64,000 bases of DNA, taken from Mycolicibacterium sp. BiH015. Its GTDB lineage: Bacteria > Actinomycetota > Actinomycetes > Mycobacteriales > Mycobacteriaceae. Under the pieces are notes generated by a model, which was not told where the DNA came from, did not search any database, and was given only the letters and a program-made list of their open reading frames with translations. The DNA lies in assembly GCF_027706845.1 (NCBI RefSeq), contig NZ_JAQGCZ010000006.1, positions 1 through 64,000 of the forward strand, written 5' to 3'. Shown here one piece after another: positions 17,533 through 28,654 of the stretch (positions within the stretch are counted from its first letter, which is position 1; every line of letters starts with the position of its first letter). The position numbers were made by a program, and so were the translations under genes.

Positions 17533-17748
17533 CTACGGGGCCATCGACAACACGTCGTTCTCGTCCACGACATACTTGACGTTGCTCAAGGCCGCGTCGA
17601 CCTCTCCGGCCCTGTAGCGGCTTTCCCTCGAAAGCTTCGCCTGGAGATCCGAACGAGTCGTCGGCCCCTGGTCCCGCAAGACCTTTGAAATTGCCTTCAC
17701 GATCGACTGCACACGAAGCACTCCGTCAATTGGATCGACTGGCGGCAT
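17533..17748 (-). CDS. Small winged-helix-like protein upstream of dGTPase
   Basis: Protein of 71 residues starting at the ATG preceded by a GAGAGGGG ribosome site (an ATG 39 bases further upstream has no such site). The sequence predicts a winged-helix layout: helix IVKAISKVLRDQ, then GPTTRSDLQAKL as the turn and second helix, then YRAGEVDAALSNVKYVVDE as the recognition helix and wing. It lies 32 bases before the dGTPase gene, so the pair is very likely one transcript. It may regulate the operon or control the enzyme. No family name is recognised. Confidence 0.6.
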   Translation of the reverse strand: MPPVDPIDGVLRVQSIVKAISKVLRDQGPTTRSDLQAKLSRESRYRAGEVDAALSNVKYVVDENDVLSMAP

Positions 17749-18272
17749 CTTGTCCCCTCTCATCTGGCCCGTCAGCAAACTCTTCACACTAGGAGGTGCT
17801 ATACCTCCATAGTCCGCGCCTCGCGGTGGGTGAACCGCTCTGCGTGGTCATGCCATCACCGTAGTGGTTCCGACTGACAATCGACGTCTCTACTGGTGGG
17901 CGTGTCACTAGTAGACGTTGGCCAGCGGCCTACCACGTGATGAGGCACGATGTTAGCCGTGGAGGACGGCGCGCTTCCCGGTTCCTGCCAAACAGATCTG
18001 AGACGGCCTTCGGGCGGCGCTTGTGTCCTTGCCAGTCGTACGTGGGCCACATTCGAGCTGGAGCGGCTCATCGGCAAGAGGAGATCTGGCCGACCAGTGG
18101 GCCCAGGGTCTGCGAGCTTTTACGCGGGCGTCTCAGAAACGATCGGTTTCGGAACCACTTGCGCTGAGACACCGCGATCAGATCTTGGTGTTCGCCGTCC
18201 TTTGGGCCTTTCGGCGGTCACGACCCCGTACAAACATCTACAGCAGCTCCTGGATCGACGAATCCATGGTCG
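17749..18272. other. Non-coding stretch downstream of mcrC
   Basis: About 520 bp between the start of the dGTPase operon and the end of mcrC. Open frames on both strands give low-complexity Arg/Ser/Pro-rich translations with no motif. No tRNA, inverted repeats of IS type or CRISPR units are seen. It contains the dGTPase operon promoter. Confidence 0.4.
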
Positions 18273-19370
18273 TCACCCGCACCATAGACGTCCTGGGCGC
18301 TGCGCTGGCACGGATCTTGGCGACACCGCGGCCAGGAAGTCGTTCGCGATCTTCGACCCTGCCGCGGTGAGGTCGACGGTGGCGAACCGGATGCGCCGTC
18401 CCTGGATGACGACCTCCTCATCGAAGCGGCCGTCGATCACGGGATGCAACATCAGCCCCTCTGACGGGTTCTCGCCCTCGGTCGCCGCCTGGGACATCAG
18501 GTAGGCGTAGATCTGGTAGACGTAGTCGCTTTTCAGCGTCGTTGCGCGGTAGTAACCGGCCTCCGTGACGGAGGTGAACTTGGTGTCGATGACGATCCGG
18601 CGCGATCCTTGGCCGTCAGGGTTCGGATGTTCGAGGACGATGTCGAGCTCCATGTGCGGGAGCACAGCGTCCATACCGGCTGACGCGTCGGAGATGTCCC
18701 ACTGCTGAGTGGGCCCGTGCTTCACCTTCCATCCCTTTCGCGTCAGGTGGTGCCGGTAGATCCCGTAGGTGGCATGCTCGAAGAGCTTGCGCAGGTAGTG
18801 GACGTCGTCCGCCGGCAACGGCAGGCGACGATCGCCCTCGTCCGTGGTCGGGATGGCGAAAGTAAGCAAGAGCTCAGCGGTGGCCAGCATTGTCCGGTCG
18901 CGTTGGAGCAGGCGCTGCTGTCGCAGGTAGGGCACCTCCGCCAGCCGGGGGCACGGACCCCGCACACCAGCGGTCTCCAACTGGCGGGCGAGAGAGCGGT
19001 ACCGCGGCTCTCTCGGCAGGAGGACGGCGGCTCGTTCGAGCGCCGCTCGGACGAGCCGGTTGGAGGGGATGTCGGTGACGATCTCGTCGAAAGTGCAGTT
19101 GACCTGGCCGCGGCTGAGCAGCTGGTGACGTTCGGTCGCGAGCTGGTCGATCCGCCCACGCACCCGCCGCTCGTTACGGGCCACGGAGCGGAACCCGACC
19201 GACAGACCACGATGGACCCGCTGTGCGACCTCGTCGGCCAGCATCCGCGCCACCAGGTTCGGCAGCTCTTCGGGTGCGTCCTCAGCGGTGGCCGGTCCGT
19301 AGCCCTCGGTGCGGAAAAAATCGGAGGCGAAGAACTGCAGAAGCCACAGGTTGCGGACCGGGATCTGCAT
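18273..19370 (-). CDS. mcrC: McrC-type nuclease subunit of a modification-dependent restriction system
   Basis: Protein of 365 residues. The ATG at 19,370 follows the mcrB stop after two bases. The N-terminus (MQIPVRNLWLLQFFASDFF) is typical of McrC proteins, which begin with a strand and an I-x-x-N-L(W)-ML-like segment. The C-terminal half holds the PD-(D/E)XK core: MELDIVLEHP followed by RRIVIDTKF. McrC couples to the McrB hexamer, stimulates its GTPase and cuts DNA near modified cytosines. With McrB it would destroy incoming methylated or otherwise modified phage DNA. An in-frame extension upstream of the ATG overlaps mcrB and is rejected. Confidence 0.92.
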   Translation of the reverse strand: MQIPVRNLWLLQFFASDFFRTEGYGPATAEDAPEELPNLVARMLADEVAQRVHRGLSVGFRSVARNERRVRGRIDQLATERHQLLSRGQVNCTFDEIVTDIPSNRLVRAALERAAVLLPREPRYRSLARQLETAGVRGPCPRLAEVPYLRQQRLLQRDRTMLATAELLLTFAIPTTDEGDRRLPLPADDVHYLRKLFEHATYGIYRHHLTRKGWKVKHGPTQQWDISDASAGMDAVLPHMELDIVLEHPNPDGQGSRRIVIDTKFTSVTEAGYYRATTLKSDYVYQIYAYLMSQAATEGENPSEGLMLHPVIDGRFDEEVVIQGRRIRFATVDLTAAGSKIANDFLAAVSPRSVPAQRPGRLWCG

Positions 19371-19372
19371 AC

Positions 19373-21586
19373 TCAGGCGCCGAGGAGCTTCTTGCAGGCC
19401 TCGTCGGCGAGGTCGGGACGGTCGAACCAATACTCCTCGAGCAAGGGTCGGACGTCGGTGTCGACGACGCGTTCCCACCATTGCTTGGTGTCCAGGCCGG
19501 TGGTGTCGAGCTCGACAGTAGGGGTGAAGTAGGAGTGGCCGACGCAGTACTGGCGCCCCAGCGCGCTGTCGTTGCTGATCTGCTCGTTGAGGGCATGGAC
19601 GCGCTGGCCGTAGATCTCCAACAGCTTGGGGTCGTAGCCGAGTTGGCCGACGTACTCGACCCAATCCTCTCCTAGCCGGGGTCGGAGCTCGATGAACGCG
19701 AACCGGCGGCGCAGCGCCATGTCGACGATCGCCAGGGAGCGGTCGGCGACGTTCATGGTTCCTATGAGGTGCAGGTTGGATGGCACGTGGAACCGCTCAT
19801 CGGGTGTGCGCGGGTACGCAAGCCGCATGGCCGAGCTCGGGTTCCGCTTGTCGGCCTCGATGAGGGTTAAGAGCTCGCCGAGGACTTGGGCGGGGTTGCC
19901 GCGGTTGATCTCCTCGATGACTAGCACGTAGTCGTGGGCGGGGTCGTCGGTTGCCTGCTGGCACGCTAGGAGGAAGGGCCCGTCCTCGAGGGTCAGCGCG
20001 CCACCGGTGCTGCTGGTCGAAGGGCGCCATCCGCGAACGAAGTCCTCGTAGGCGAGTGAAGGGTGGAACTGGAGGATCTGGACGCGTCTGGTGTCGCGTT
20101 CGTTGCACAGCGCCCAGCCGAGTCGGCGGGCGAGCCAGGTCTTGCCGGTGCCGGGAGGGCCCTGGAGGACCAGGTTCTTTTTGGATCGGAGTCGTTCGAG
20201 CATCGGCTGGAGCTCGTCCTCGGCGAGGAAGCAGCCGTCCTCGCGGATCGAGGTGACGTCGTATGGATCGTCCGGCTCCTCGGCAATCTCGGCGACCTCA
20301 GCAAGGGGCGCATCGGTGAGCTGTTGCCCCGCAGTTTGATCGTGCGTGCCGTGAGTGCCCAGGGAGTCGACCCAGGCGGCGTAGGAGAGTTCGCAGATCT
20401 TGTTGTACGGCGTGGAGGATGAGGCCAGCCAGCTTTGGAGTGTTTCGGTGTTGGCGAGGAACTGCTCGCCGGTGATCTTCGCGCCGAGTGCGAGCTTGGT
20501 GACTACGTCGGGCAGGTCCTTCTTGATGAAGGCGACGTTGACGTTGTCGTAGGCGGCGAAGGTGGCGGGCCGGATCCAGTACAGGCCCATCGTCAGCAGC
20601 CGGGTGTGGCTCATCGGACATTCGTCGAAGGCGCTGACCAGGTCTTCTCGGGTGTTCTCGTCGGCGTTCCTCGCATAAGCGACCGCGGCGGCAGCGAGCC
20701 GCCACAAGGTGTCGATGTCGTGTGGTCCGCGGTCGATCTCCCAGCGGATGAACCACGACTTGAGGTTGTTCGCGACCGGGACGCCCGAGAACTGGGTCGG
20801 CAGCGGCGCGGTGACTCCGAACTCGCCGGCGAACGCTTCGGCGATCGCGGCGCGGGCGTCTTGCTTGATGCCTCGGTTGAAGCTGGCGAGGACGGTGAAG
20901 GGGTCGACGTCACGCAGTGGGCCATAGCTGCCGTCGAGGCGGTGGTCGCTCTTGAGGTACTTGAATAGGTGCTGGAAGCCCGAGGCCGCGGCGACTGACC
21001 ATACCTTCTGGAGCAGGGCTTCGCGGTCCTTGGCGTAGTCGAGGATTCGGTCGGCCAGTTCGGGATAGAAGGTCGTCCAGGTGAAGTCGGCTGTCATCGT
21101 TGTCGGCTTGGCGATGAGCTGCTCGACCTCTTCGCGGCCGGTGTTGATCTTGAACAGGGTGATCAGAGAGCTGATCTCGTTCTGTGCCGCCTCGGACAGT
21201 TCGTCACGAGGCACGTCGACGGCGAGCCACTCGACAGGTCGCCAGTGGCGGTGGATGTCAGCTTCCGGCTTGAACTGGTAGGCGCCGTCGACCCTGCCGA
21301 TGTTGAGCGTGCGCTTGTTGCGATTCGGGCAGACGATGACGTCGCCGACCTTGATCTCGTGGACGAAGCGGTACAGCGTGCCGGCCGAGCCGGCGATCGA
21401 CTTCTGTTCGACTGCAGGCATGGTCTCGGCGAGGCGCTGCTTGAACGCGTCCCGCGAAGCTGACAGCTGCGAGAGATCGCCAGTGTCGTCCCAGCCAATG
21501 CGGACGGCGCCGTCAGCAACGGGGTTGATGTCGGCCTGGTCGTTGTGGATACCCCACATCGTGTGGTCGGTCGGGCCGGTGCTCAT
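19373..21586 (-). CDS. mcrB: McrB-type AAA+ GTPase with EVE-like DNA reader domain
   Basis: Protein of 737 residues. The N-terminal about 150 residues (MWGIHND, KVGDVIVCPN, GRVDGAYQF, W.PVEWL) look like an EVE/YTH-type domain that reads modified bases. The middle part is helical with RLLTMGLYWIRP and NYxxYD-like positions seen in other McrB-type proteins. The AAA+ domain has GPPGTGKT (K482), a VLVIEEINRGNPAQ Walker B region and GTMNVADRS with DMALRRRF as the finger region; the usual McrB signature MNTADRS has V for T here. It forms the GTP-driven motor that translocates DNA to activate McrC. The gene is divergent from the methylase cassette at 21,773, and they share about 190 bp of upstream DNA. 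Confidence 0.92.
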   Translation of the reverse strand: MSTGPTDHTMWGIHNDQADINPVADGAVRIGWDDTGDLSQLSASRDAFKQRLAETMPAVEQKSIAGSAGTLYRFVHEIKVGDVIVCPNRNKRTLNIGRVDGAYQFKPEADIHRHWRPVEWLAVDVPRDELSEAAQNEISSLITLFKINTGREEVEQLIAKPTTMTADFTWTTFYPELADRILDYAKDREALLQKVWSVAAASGFQHLFKYLKSDHRLDGSYGPLRDVDPFTVLASFNRGIKQDARAAIAEAFAGEFGVTAPLPTQFSGVPVANNLKSWFIRWEIDRGPHDIDTLWRLAAAAVAYARNADENTREDLVSAFDECPMSHTRLLTMGLYWIRPATFAAYDNVNVAFIKKDLPDVVTKLALGAKITGEQFLANTETLQSWLASSSTPYNKICELSYAAWVDSLGTHGTHDQTAGQQLTDAPLAEVAEIAEEPDDPYDVTSIREDGCFLAEDELQPMLERLRSKKNLVLQGPPGTGKTWLARRLGWALCNERDTRRVQILQFHPSLAYEDFVRGWRPSTSSTGGALTLEDGPFLLACQQATDDPAHDYVLVIEEINRGNPAQVLGELLTLIEADKRNPSSAMRLAYPRTPDERFHVPSNLHLIGTMNVADRSLAIVDMALRRRFAFIELRPRLGEDWVEYVGQLGYDPKLLEIYGQRVHALNEQISNDSALGRQYCVGHSYFTPTVELDTTGLDTKQWWERVVDTDVRPLLEEYWFDRPDLADEACKKLLGA

Positions 21587-21772
21587 CGGTCACATCCTCC
21601 GTGTTCAAACATCGTCCCCATGCTCTCAGCGAAATGCGAAAGAGTCGCCTTGAATCAGACCGGCCGCGGCCGGGTCGCCGCCCGGCAACACGTTGGGCGA
21701 TGGCAACGCTGTGACGGGCAATTCTCGTACGCTCGGCGGGTGAGCGCATGTGGATCGAATTGCGGAGTCGAC

Positions 21773-22428
21773 ATGTCGACAGTCCCTAAGGCTGTAGCAG
21801 AGCGCCTGGTCAAGTCGAGGCAACGTGTTGCCGACCACGGCGAGGTGTTTACACCCGCGAGGATGGTGGAGGCCATGCTTGACCTTGTCAAAGAGGAATC
21901 CGAGCGGATTGATTCTCGGGTGCTTGAGCCGGCATGCGGAGCTGGCAACTTCTTGATCCCCGTACTCGTCCGCAAATTGGCGGCGGTCGAGTATCGATAT
22001 GGGAAGAGTGACTTTGAGAAACGTCACTACGCCTTGTTCTCGGTGATGTGCACCTACGGGATAGAGCTACTACCGGACAATGCGCAAGAGTGCCGCGACA
22101 ACCTCGCCACGATCTTCAACGACTTCCTGGGCGTAGGCGACAGCGACGTGTGGGCGCGATCCGCTCGTTCCGTCCTCGCCGCAAACATAGTTCAAGGGGA
22201 CGCATTGGTCATGGAAGACGCCGCCGGATGGCCCATCACCTTCCCTGAGTGGGGCTACCTGGGCAAGGGCAAGTTCCAGCGCCGTGACTTTCGCTACGAC
22301 GCACTCACCCAGCGCGCCTCGTATGAAGGCACCCTATTCGGCGAGCTTGACGAAAACGACCTCTTCACGCCCGCCAAGACTTATCCACTCATGACCGTAA
22401 GTCAGATCGCTGAGCAGGTGAACGAGCG

Positions 22429-22432
<4 letters not shown>
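21773..22432 (+). CDS. DNA adenine methylase subunit with AdoMet motif but no NPPY
   Basis: Protein of 219 residues starting at an ATG with GGAG five bases before it (an upstream in-frame GTG at 21,740 is possible). It carries motif X (GEVFTPARMVEAML, residues 23-36) and a clean AdoMet-binding motif I (LEPACGAGNF, 51-60), then a NIVQGDAL motif III. The catalytic (D/N)PPY motif is absent; the region continues as WPITFPEWGYLGKGKF. The next gene has the reverse pattern. The stop overlaps its GTG (GTGA), so the two are coupled and probably form a heterodimeric methyltransferase. This resembles Eco57I/HsdM-type enzymes split in two. Confidence 0.85.
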
Positions 22433-24088
<1,656 letters not shown>

Positions 24089-24096
<8 letters not shown>

Positions 24097-26653
24097 GTCC
24101 GTCGAGGAGTTGCTTCCTGAAAAGCCCGCCGCTCGGCTACGGATCTATGGGTGGACACCGAACGACCCGCCGAACGGCTATGCCGGACTGATCAAGATCG
24201 GTCAGACCGCCAAAGCCGATGTGAATAAGCGGATTCGGGAGTCCCAGGGTCAGATGCAGCAGACGTACACGCTACACATCGACGAGCCCGCCGAGCGGGA
24301 CGACGGCACCCTGTTTCGAGATTCTGATGTACGACGACGCCTCATCGAAAAAGGCTTCGAAAACCCGATCTTCGGCTCGGCTCGCGAGTGGATCCGATGC
24401 ACTCCCGCCGATGTGCTTACCGCAATCACAGAACTCCGAACCGGGCAGAAGTTGACGGGTACCCACCACGAGACTTTCCCGCCGCGGCCCGAGCAGCAAC
24501 AAGCCGTTGAGAAAACCTACGCGTACTACCACTCGATCTGGGCGGAGGATCCGAATGCAGTGCCGCGGTTCTTGTGGAACGCAAAGATGCGGTTCGGGAA
24601 GACTTTCGCGTCCTATCAGCTGGCGAAGCGCATCGGCGCCAAACGGATTCTTGTGGTGACGTTCAAACCGGCAGTTGCGGACGCCTGGCGGACCGACCTG
24701 GAGTCTCACGCCGACTTCAACGGTTGGCAGTATCTCTCCGCAGGCAGCGGGGCAGACCCGGCGTCCGTGGATCACGCCCAGCCGCTTGTGTACTTCGGCT
24801 CATTCCAAGATCTCATGGGGCGCGATCGACAGACCGGTCTGATCAAGGCCAAGAACGAGTGGGTGCACACCACCAACTGGGACTTGGTCGTCTTCGACGA
24901 GTACCACTTCGGCGCGTGGCGCGACAGCGCGAAAGAGCTCTTCGAGGGAGAAGACGAGGCGGTCAAGAAAAAGGAGATCGCCGTCGAGTACAACGAAGGC
25001 CTCGACTCGTTCGAGGAAGAGCTGGATGAGCTCGGCAACGACGAGGGGGCTTTCCTTCCCATCACTACCCGCGCGTACCTGTATCTGTCAGGCACCCCAT
25101 TTAAAGCACTGGCAACCGGCGAGTTCATTGAAGAACAGATTTTCAACTGGACATATACCGACGAGCAGCGCGCGAAGGCGGAGTTCGCTGAGGCGCACCC
25201 GGGTGAGTGGAACCCGTACGGGGCACTCCCGGAGATGCGGCTCTTGACTTACCAAATGCCGGACGAACTGATCTCGGTGGCCAGGCAGGGCGAGTTCGAC
25301 GAGTTCGACCTGAATGCGTTCTTCGACGCCGTGGGCTCGGGTTCGGATGCTCGGTTCCACCATAAGACCGACGTGCAAAAGTGGCTCAACATCATCCGCG
25401 GCGGGCATTTGCCTACACAAACCAGCGCCTTGAAGACCGGCACGCGTCCGCCTTTCCCGTACTCCGATGCGCGCCTTCTGCCCTACATGCAGCACTCGTT
25501 CTGGTTCCTGCCCAACGTTGCGGCGTGCGAGGCTATGGCAAATCTCCTCGCCGAGCCCCAGAACGCGTTCTGGCACGATTACCAGATTCTGACTGTGGCA
25601 GGACCGAAGGCAGGAATCGGCCTTAACGCTCTGCCGCCGGTGCGCGACGCAATCCGAGATGGCAATGACACCAAGACGATCACCCTGTCATGTGGCAAGC
25701 TCACCACCGGCGTCACCGTAAAGCAGTGGACATCGATTCTGATGCTGCGCAACCTAAGCTCACCTGAGACATACTTCCAAGCTGCGTTTCGGGTGCAGTC
25801 GCCATGGTCGATCAAGAACCCCGAGGGTGACGACCCGAGTGTGGAAGCCGTCATCAAGCCCGTGTGCTTCGTGTTCGACTTTGCGCCGACACGGGCTCTG
25901 CGCCAGATTGCCGACTACGGCGCGGGTCTGTCACCCGAGACGCCACACCCTGAGCAGGCGGTCAAGGAACTAGTCAGCTTCCTCCCAGTACTTGCCTACG
26001 ACGGTTCGAACATGACCCAGGTCGACGCCGGCGGAATTCTCGACATCGCGATGGCGGGCACCTCCGCAACGCTGTTGGCGCGCAAATGGGAGTCCGCGAT
26101 CCTCGTTAACGTCGACAACGACACCCTGCGCCGGATCATGAACAGCGAGGCCGCGATGGCCGCAGTGATGAACATCGAGGGTTTCCGCGCACTAGGAAGT
26201 GCCATTTTCGAGACGGTCGTCAATAAGAGCGAGGCGGTCAAGAGAACGAAGATGGAGAAGGGCGAAGACCTCTCAAAGACCGAGAAGAAGGAGCTGACAG
26301 CAGAGGAGAAAGAGTACAAATCGAAGCGGAAGCAGATCCAGGAAAAACTCATAAAGTTCGCCACCCGCATCCCGGCGTTCATGTATCTCACCGACTTCCG
26401 CGAGAACACCCTGCAAGACGTCATCACCAAGCTCGAACCAGACCTGTTCAAAGCTGTCACCGGCTTGAGCGTCGCCGACTTCCACCTGCTCGTGAACCTT
26501 GGCGTATTCAACTCCACACACATGAATCAGGCCGTGTTCGCCTTCCGTCGCTACGAGGACGCGTCTTTGTCCTACACCGGGATCGAATCCCACCCAGGCC
26601 TGACACATTATGGCTTGTACGACACCGTCGTCGCGGCGGATGAAGTGGTGTAG
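24089..26653 (+). CDS. Restriction subunit: GIY-YIG nuclease fused to SF2 helicase
   Basis: Protein of 854 residues whose ATG lies inside the end of the methylase gene. Residues about 17-110 form a GIY-YIG nuclease of the T5orf172 type: RIYGW, GLIKIGQT, an Arg in RIRESQ and an EWIRC glutamate. The SF2 motor follows: a Walker A variant MRFGKT (K171), VVFDEYH (DEYH 270-273), YLSGTPFKAL, and motif VI-like YFQAAFRVQSPW. After a long charged insertion (about 715-760) comes a helical C-terminal domain. It would track along unmethylated DNA and cut it. Together with the two methylase genes it forms a three-gene restriction-modification operon. I cannot match it to a named R-M type from memory. Confidence 0.9.
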
Positions 26654-26796
26654 TCGTTCAGGATTGCCGTGGCGGATGCAGAAGAATCATAAAGCGATTG
26701 AAGTCAACTGTGGCGAAGACTTTGAGTACACGCCGGGGCGCAGGCCTGGCGTCGGTCGATGCTCCGTCATCTTTGAACTTAACGGAATGAATAAGT

Positions 26797-27786
26797 ATGG
26801 CGCGCAAAGTAATTCTAGATACGAATCTCTGGTCGTACATCGGCGACGAGGGCAGTGTCCACGATCTTCGCTCGATACTCGCGCAGCACGAATGTGCGGT
26901 GATGTTGCCGCCAAGCATGCTGATCGAACTACTCCGGAACCCTCACGCGGATTCTCGCAACAAACATATCTCCGCGATTTGCGGAATACGGGGACGTCGC
27001 CTGGCAAGCGAAGCGCAGTTGTGCGCAGAGGATTTTGTCCGCGTCGTTAAGCGTCGGCGGCATGAATGGTTGCGTTCAGTCGCCGATATGGCCACTGTCG
27101 CGAAGTTTAATTACAGGTGGACGAAGGAGTGGTGGTCGTGGGCAGCCTCCGACCCAGATGGGACGCACAGCCTGGTCATGTCCGGCTACGACCCATCTGC
27201 AGAGATCGTGACTGTGCAGCGCGATAATCGAGCGAATCGCCTGAGAGATAAATTCATCGTGGACTACTGCGACGTGCGCGTGAGTTCGGAGCCGAAGGAG
27301 GCAACCCGAGCAATGGGGGGATGGGACGGTACCAAGACGGAGGCGTGGCGCGTAGACGTCGGGAGCAGCTATTGGTTCAACATGTCGACATCTAGAGGTC
27401 GTCCAGGCTATTCAGGGCCGGTGCAAACGAACCGGGACTGGATCGGCTCTTACATTGACATGCGAAGCGCCATAGCGGATCCCGTTAGCTTCGCCACGCT
27501 GTTTCTCGAGGAGCTGACGCCCGAGGAAGTTCCGCGAGACTGGATGCGGGCAGCGGTTGCCTACACGCAGACGGCTACCAAGATCGGTCTAGGCAATCCG
27601 CGCGACGAGCAACACAGCGCCTATCTCGTAGACGCTGACATCTTCCTATCAGCGGACAAGAGACTGGTCGACGTGTTGAACGAGGTGCGAAGGCAGGCCC
27701 CGTTTTCGGTTGCCGAGCCCCGTGTGGTCGAAATTCATGGAGCGGTGCGTAAGGTTGACGCGATTGCCACTGCCCTAACTGCGTAG
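26797..27786 (+). CDS. PIN-domain-like protein, putative RNase
   Basis: Protein of 329 residues. The N-terminus VILDTNLWSYIGD (D8, N10) is the first PIN motif, MLIELLRNP supplies the second acidic site, and the C-terminal DEQHSAYLVDADIFLSADKRLVDVL supplies the third and fourth. The roughly 200-residue middle is a large insertion rich in Trp and Arg, much longer than in VapC toxins, so this is a PIN-like protein of another class. No antitoxin gene precedes it. It is the last gene before the right att-like repeat and lies 143 bp after the restriction operon. It may be a defence RNase that acts with or independently of that operon. Confidence 0.78.
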   Translation: MARKVILDTNLWSYIGDEGSVHDLRSILAQHECAVMLPPSMLIELLRNPHADSRNKHISAICGIRGRRLASEAQLCAEDFVRVVKRRRHEWLRSVADMATVAKFNYRWTKEWWSWAASDPDGTHSLVMSGYDPSAEIVTVQRDNRANRLRDKFIVDYCDVRVSSEPKEATRAMGGWDGTKTEAWRVDVGSSYWFNMSTSRGRPGYSGPVQTNRDWIGSYIDMRSAIADPVSFATLFLEELTPEEVPRDWMRAAVAYTQTATKIGLGNPRDEQHSAYLVDADIFLSADKRLVDVLNEVRRQAPFSVAEPRVVEIHGAVRKVDAIATALTA

Positions 27787-27955
27787 CAAGCTCGACGAGC
27801 ATTGACTTCCGTTTGACGTGCGGGTCAACGCACGACCATTTCCGCGGCGCAGCAATGTCGCCACGGCGCTCTGGAACCGTTGAAAGCCGCGGCGTGCTCG
27901 CGGTGGGCGATGGCCGATGCATTTGGATTTCAGTTGTTGATGTGCTGACGCGGCC

Positions 27956-28138
27956 AGCCCGCACGCAGCCCGCAGGAACCAGGGCAACGCCATCAACACC
28001 CAGCTAGACCGACAACCACATCCGCGCAGTTCAGCACATCGATCCGTCGCAAGCCATCAAGTGCAGTGCAAACCCAAAACGCCAGCTGGCGCGATCTTAA
28101 AATCCGCCAAGTGTCGGTTCGAGTCCGACTGGGGGCAC
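27956..28138 (+). repeat. att-like direct repeat with tRNA 3'-end fragment (copy 2)
   Basis: About 183 bp matching 10,249-10,430. The final 63 bp (28,076-28,138) match copy 1 with a single change, which makes CGCCAGCTGGCG a perfect palindrome here. The core ends at GGGGGCAC in both copies, the end of a tRNA acceptor stem plus discriminator. There is again no 5' tRNA half. The preceding 170 bp (27,787-27,955) hold no gene. This marks the border between island cargo and the following chromosomal genes. Confidence 0.85.
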
Positions 28139-28245
28139 AGACGTTCTTGCAGGAGGATGCAGTAGTTCGCGCCGAACACGCGATCGATTGGCTGGCGTTA
28201 ACGGTTAAGTCAGCACCGCGTCACCGAGGAACTTCGACCAATACC

Positions 28246-28251
28246 TAGACT
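28246..28251 (+). promoter_or_regulatory. -10 box for leaderless gene at 28,258
   Basis: TAGACT ends six bases before the ATG at 28,258 and no ribosome site is present, consistent with a leaderless transcript. Confidence 0.45.
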
Positions 28252-28257
28252 CCGATA

Positions 28258-28653
28258 ATGCGTGTGCCTCGGCGAGTCGCAGAGTTCAACAAGCGGGTCA
28301 CCAATCCGGCGGCTCGCGCGATCACGCCGTGGCTTCCGAACCTCGGGACGCTCGAGCACATCGGGCGGAAGTCCGGCAAACGGTATCGAACGCCGCTTTT
28401 GGTCTTCAAAACCCATGATGGCTTCGCCGTCCTCATTGGCTACGGACCACGCACGGACTGGTTGAAGAACGTCCTGGCCGGCGGACCCACAGTGCTGCGT
28501 AGGCGTGGACGGAGTATCGCGCTGGTCAACCCACGGATGGTGAGCAAGGCAGAAGCCGCCGCCCACGTTGTTCCGCGTTCTCGGCCGTTCTTCCGAGCCT
28601 TTCCCTACGACGAGGCAGCCGTGCTTCTAACGGAAGCCGGCTCCTCGGGCTGA
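28258..28653 (+). CDS. Deazaflavin (F420)-dependent nitroreductase family protein
   Basis: Protein of 131 residues of the Ddn/Rv1155-like family with split beta-barrel fold. LEHIGRKSGKRYRTPLLVF matches the family signature (GRKSG-x-x-R-x-x-P), and GYGPRTDWLKNVLAGG matches the GxxxxxxWxxNLxA segment that contacts F420. Members reduce quinones, nitroimidazoles or unknown substrates with F420H2. It is the first gene after the island border and probably belongs to the core genome. The start is taken at the leaderless ATG. Confidence 0.88.
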   Translation: MRVPRRVAEFNKRVTNPAARAITPWLPNLGTLEHIGRKSGKRYRTPLLVFKTHDGFAVLIGYGPRTDWLKNVLAGGPTVLRRRGRSIALVNPRMVSKAEAAAHVVPRSRPFFRAFPYDEAAVLLTEAGSSG

Positions 28654-28654
28654 C

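Noticed and set aside
17950..18504. 184-codon plus-strand frame across the end of mcrC
   Set aside because: Overlaps the conserved McrC C-terminus on the other strand and translates to low-complexity sequence without motifs.
18720..21450. Long plus-strand frames opposite mcrC and mcrB
   Set aside because: They are mirror frames of high-GC genes; the minus-strand proteins have full McrC and McrB motifs.
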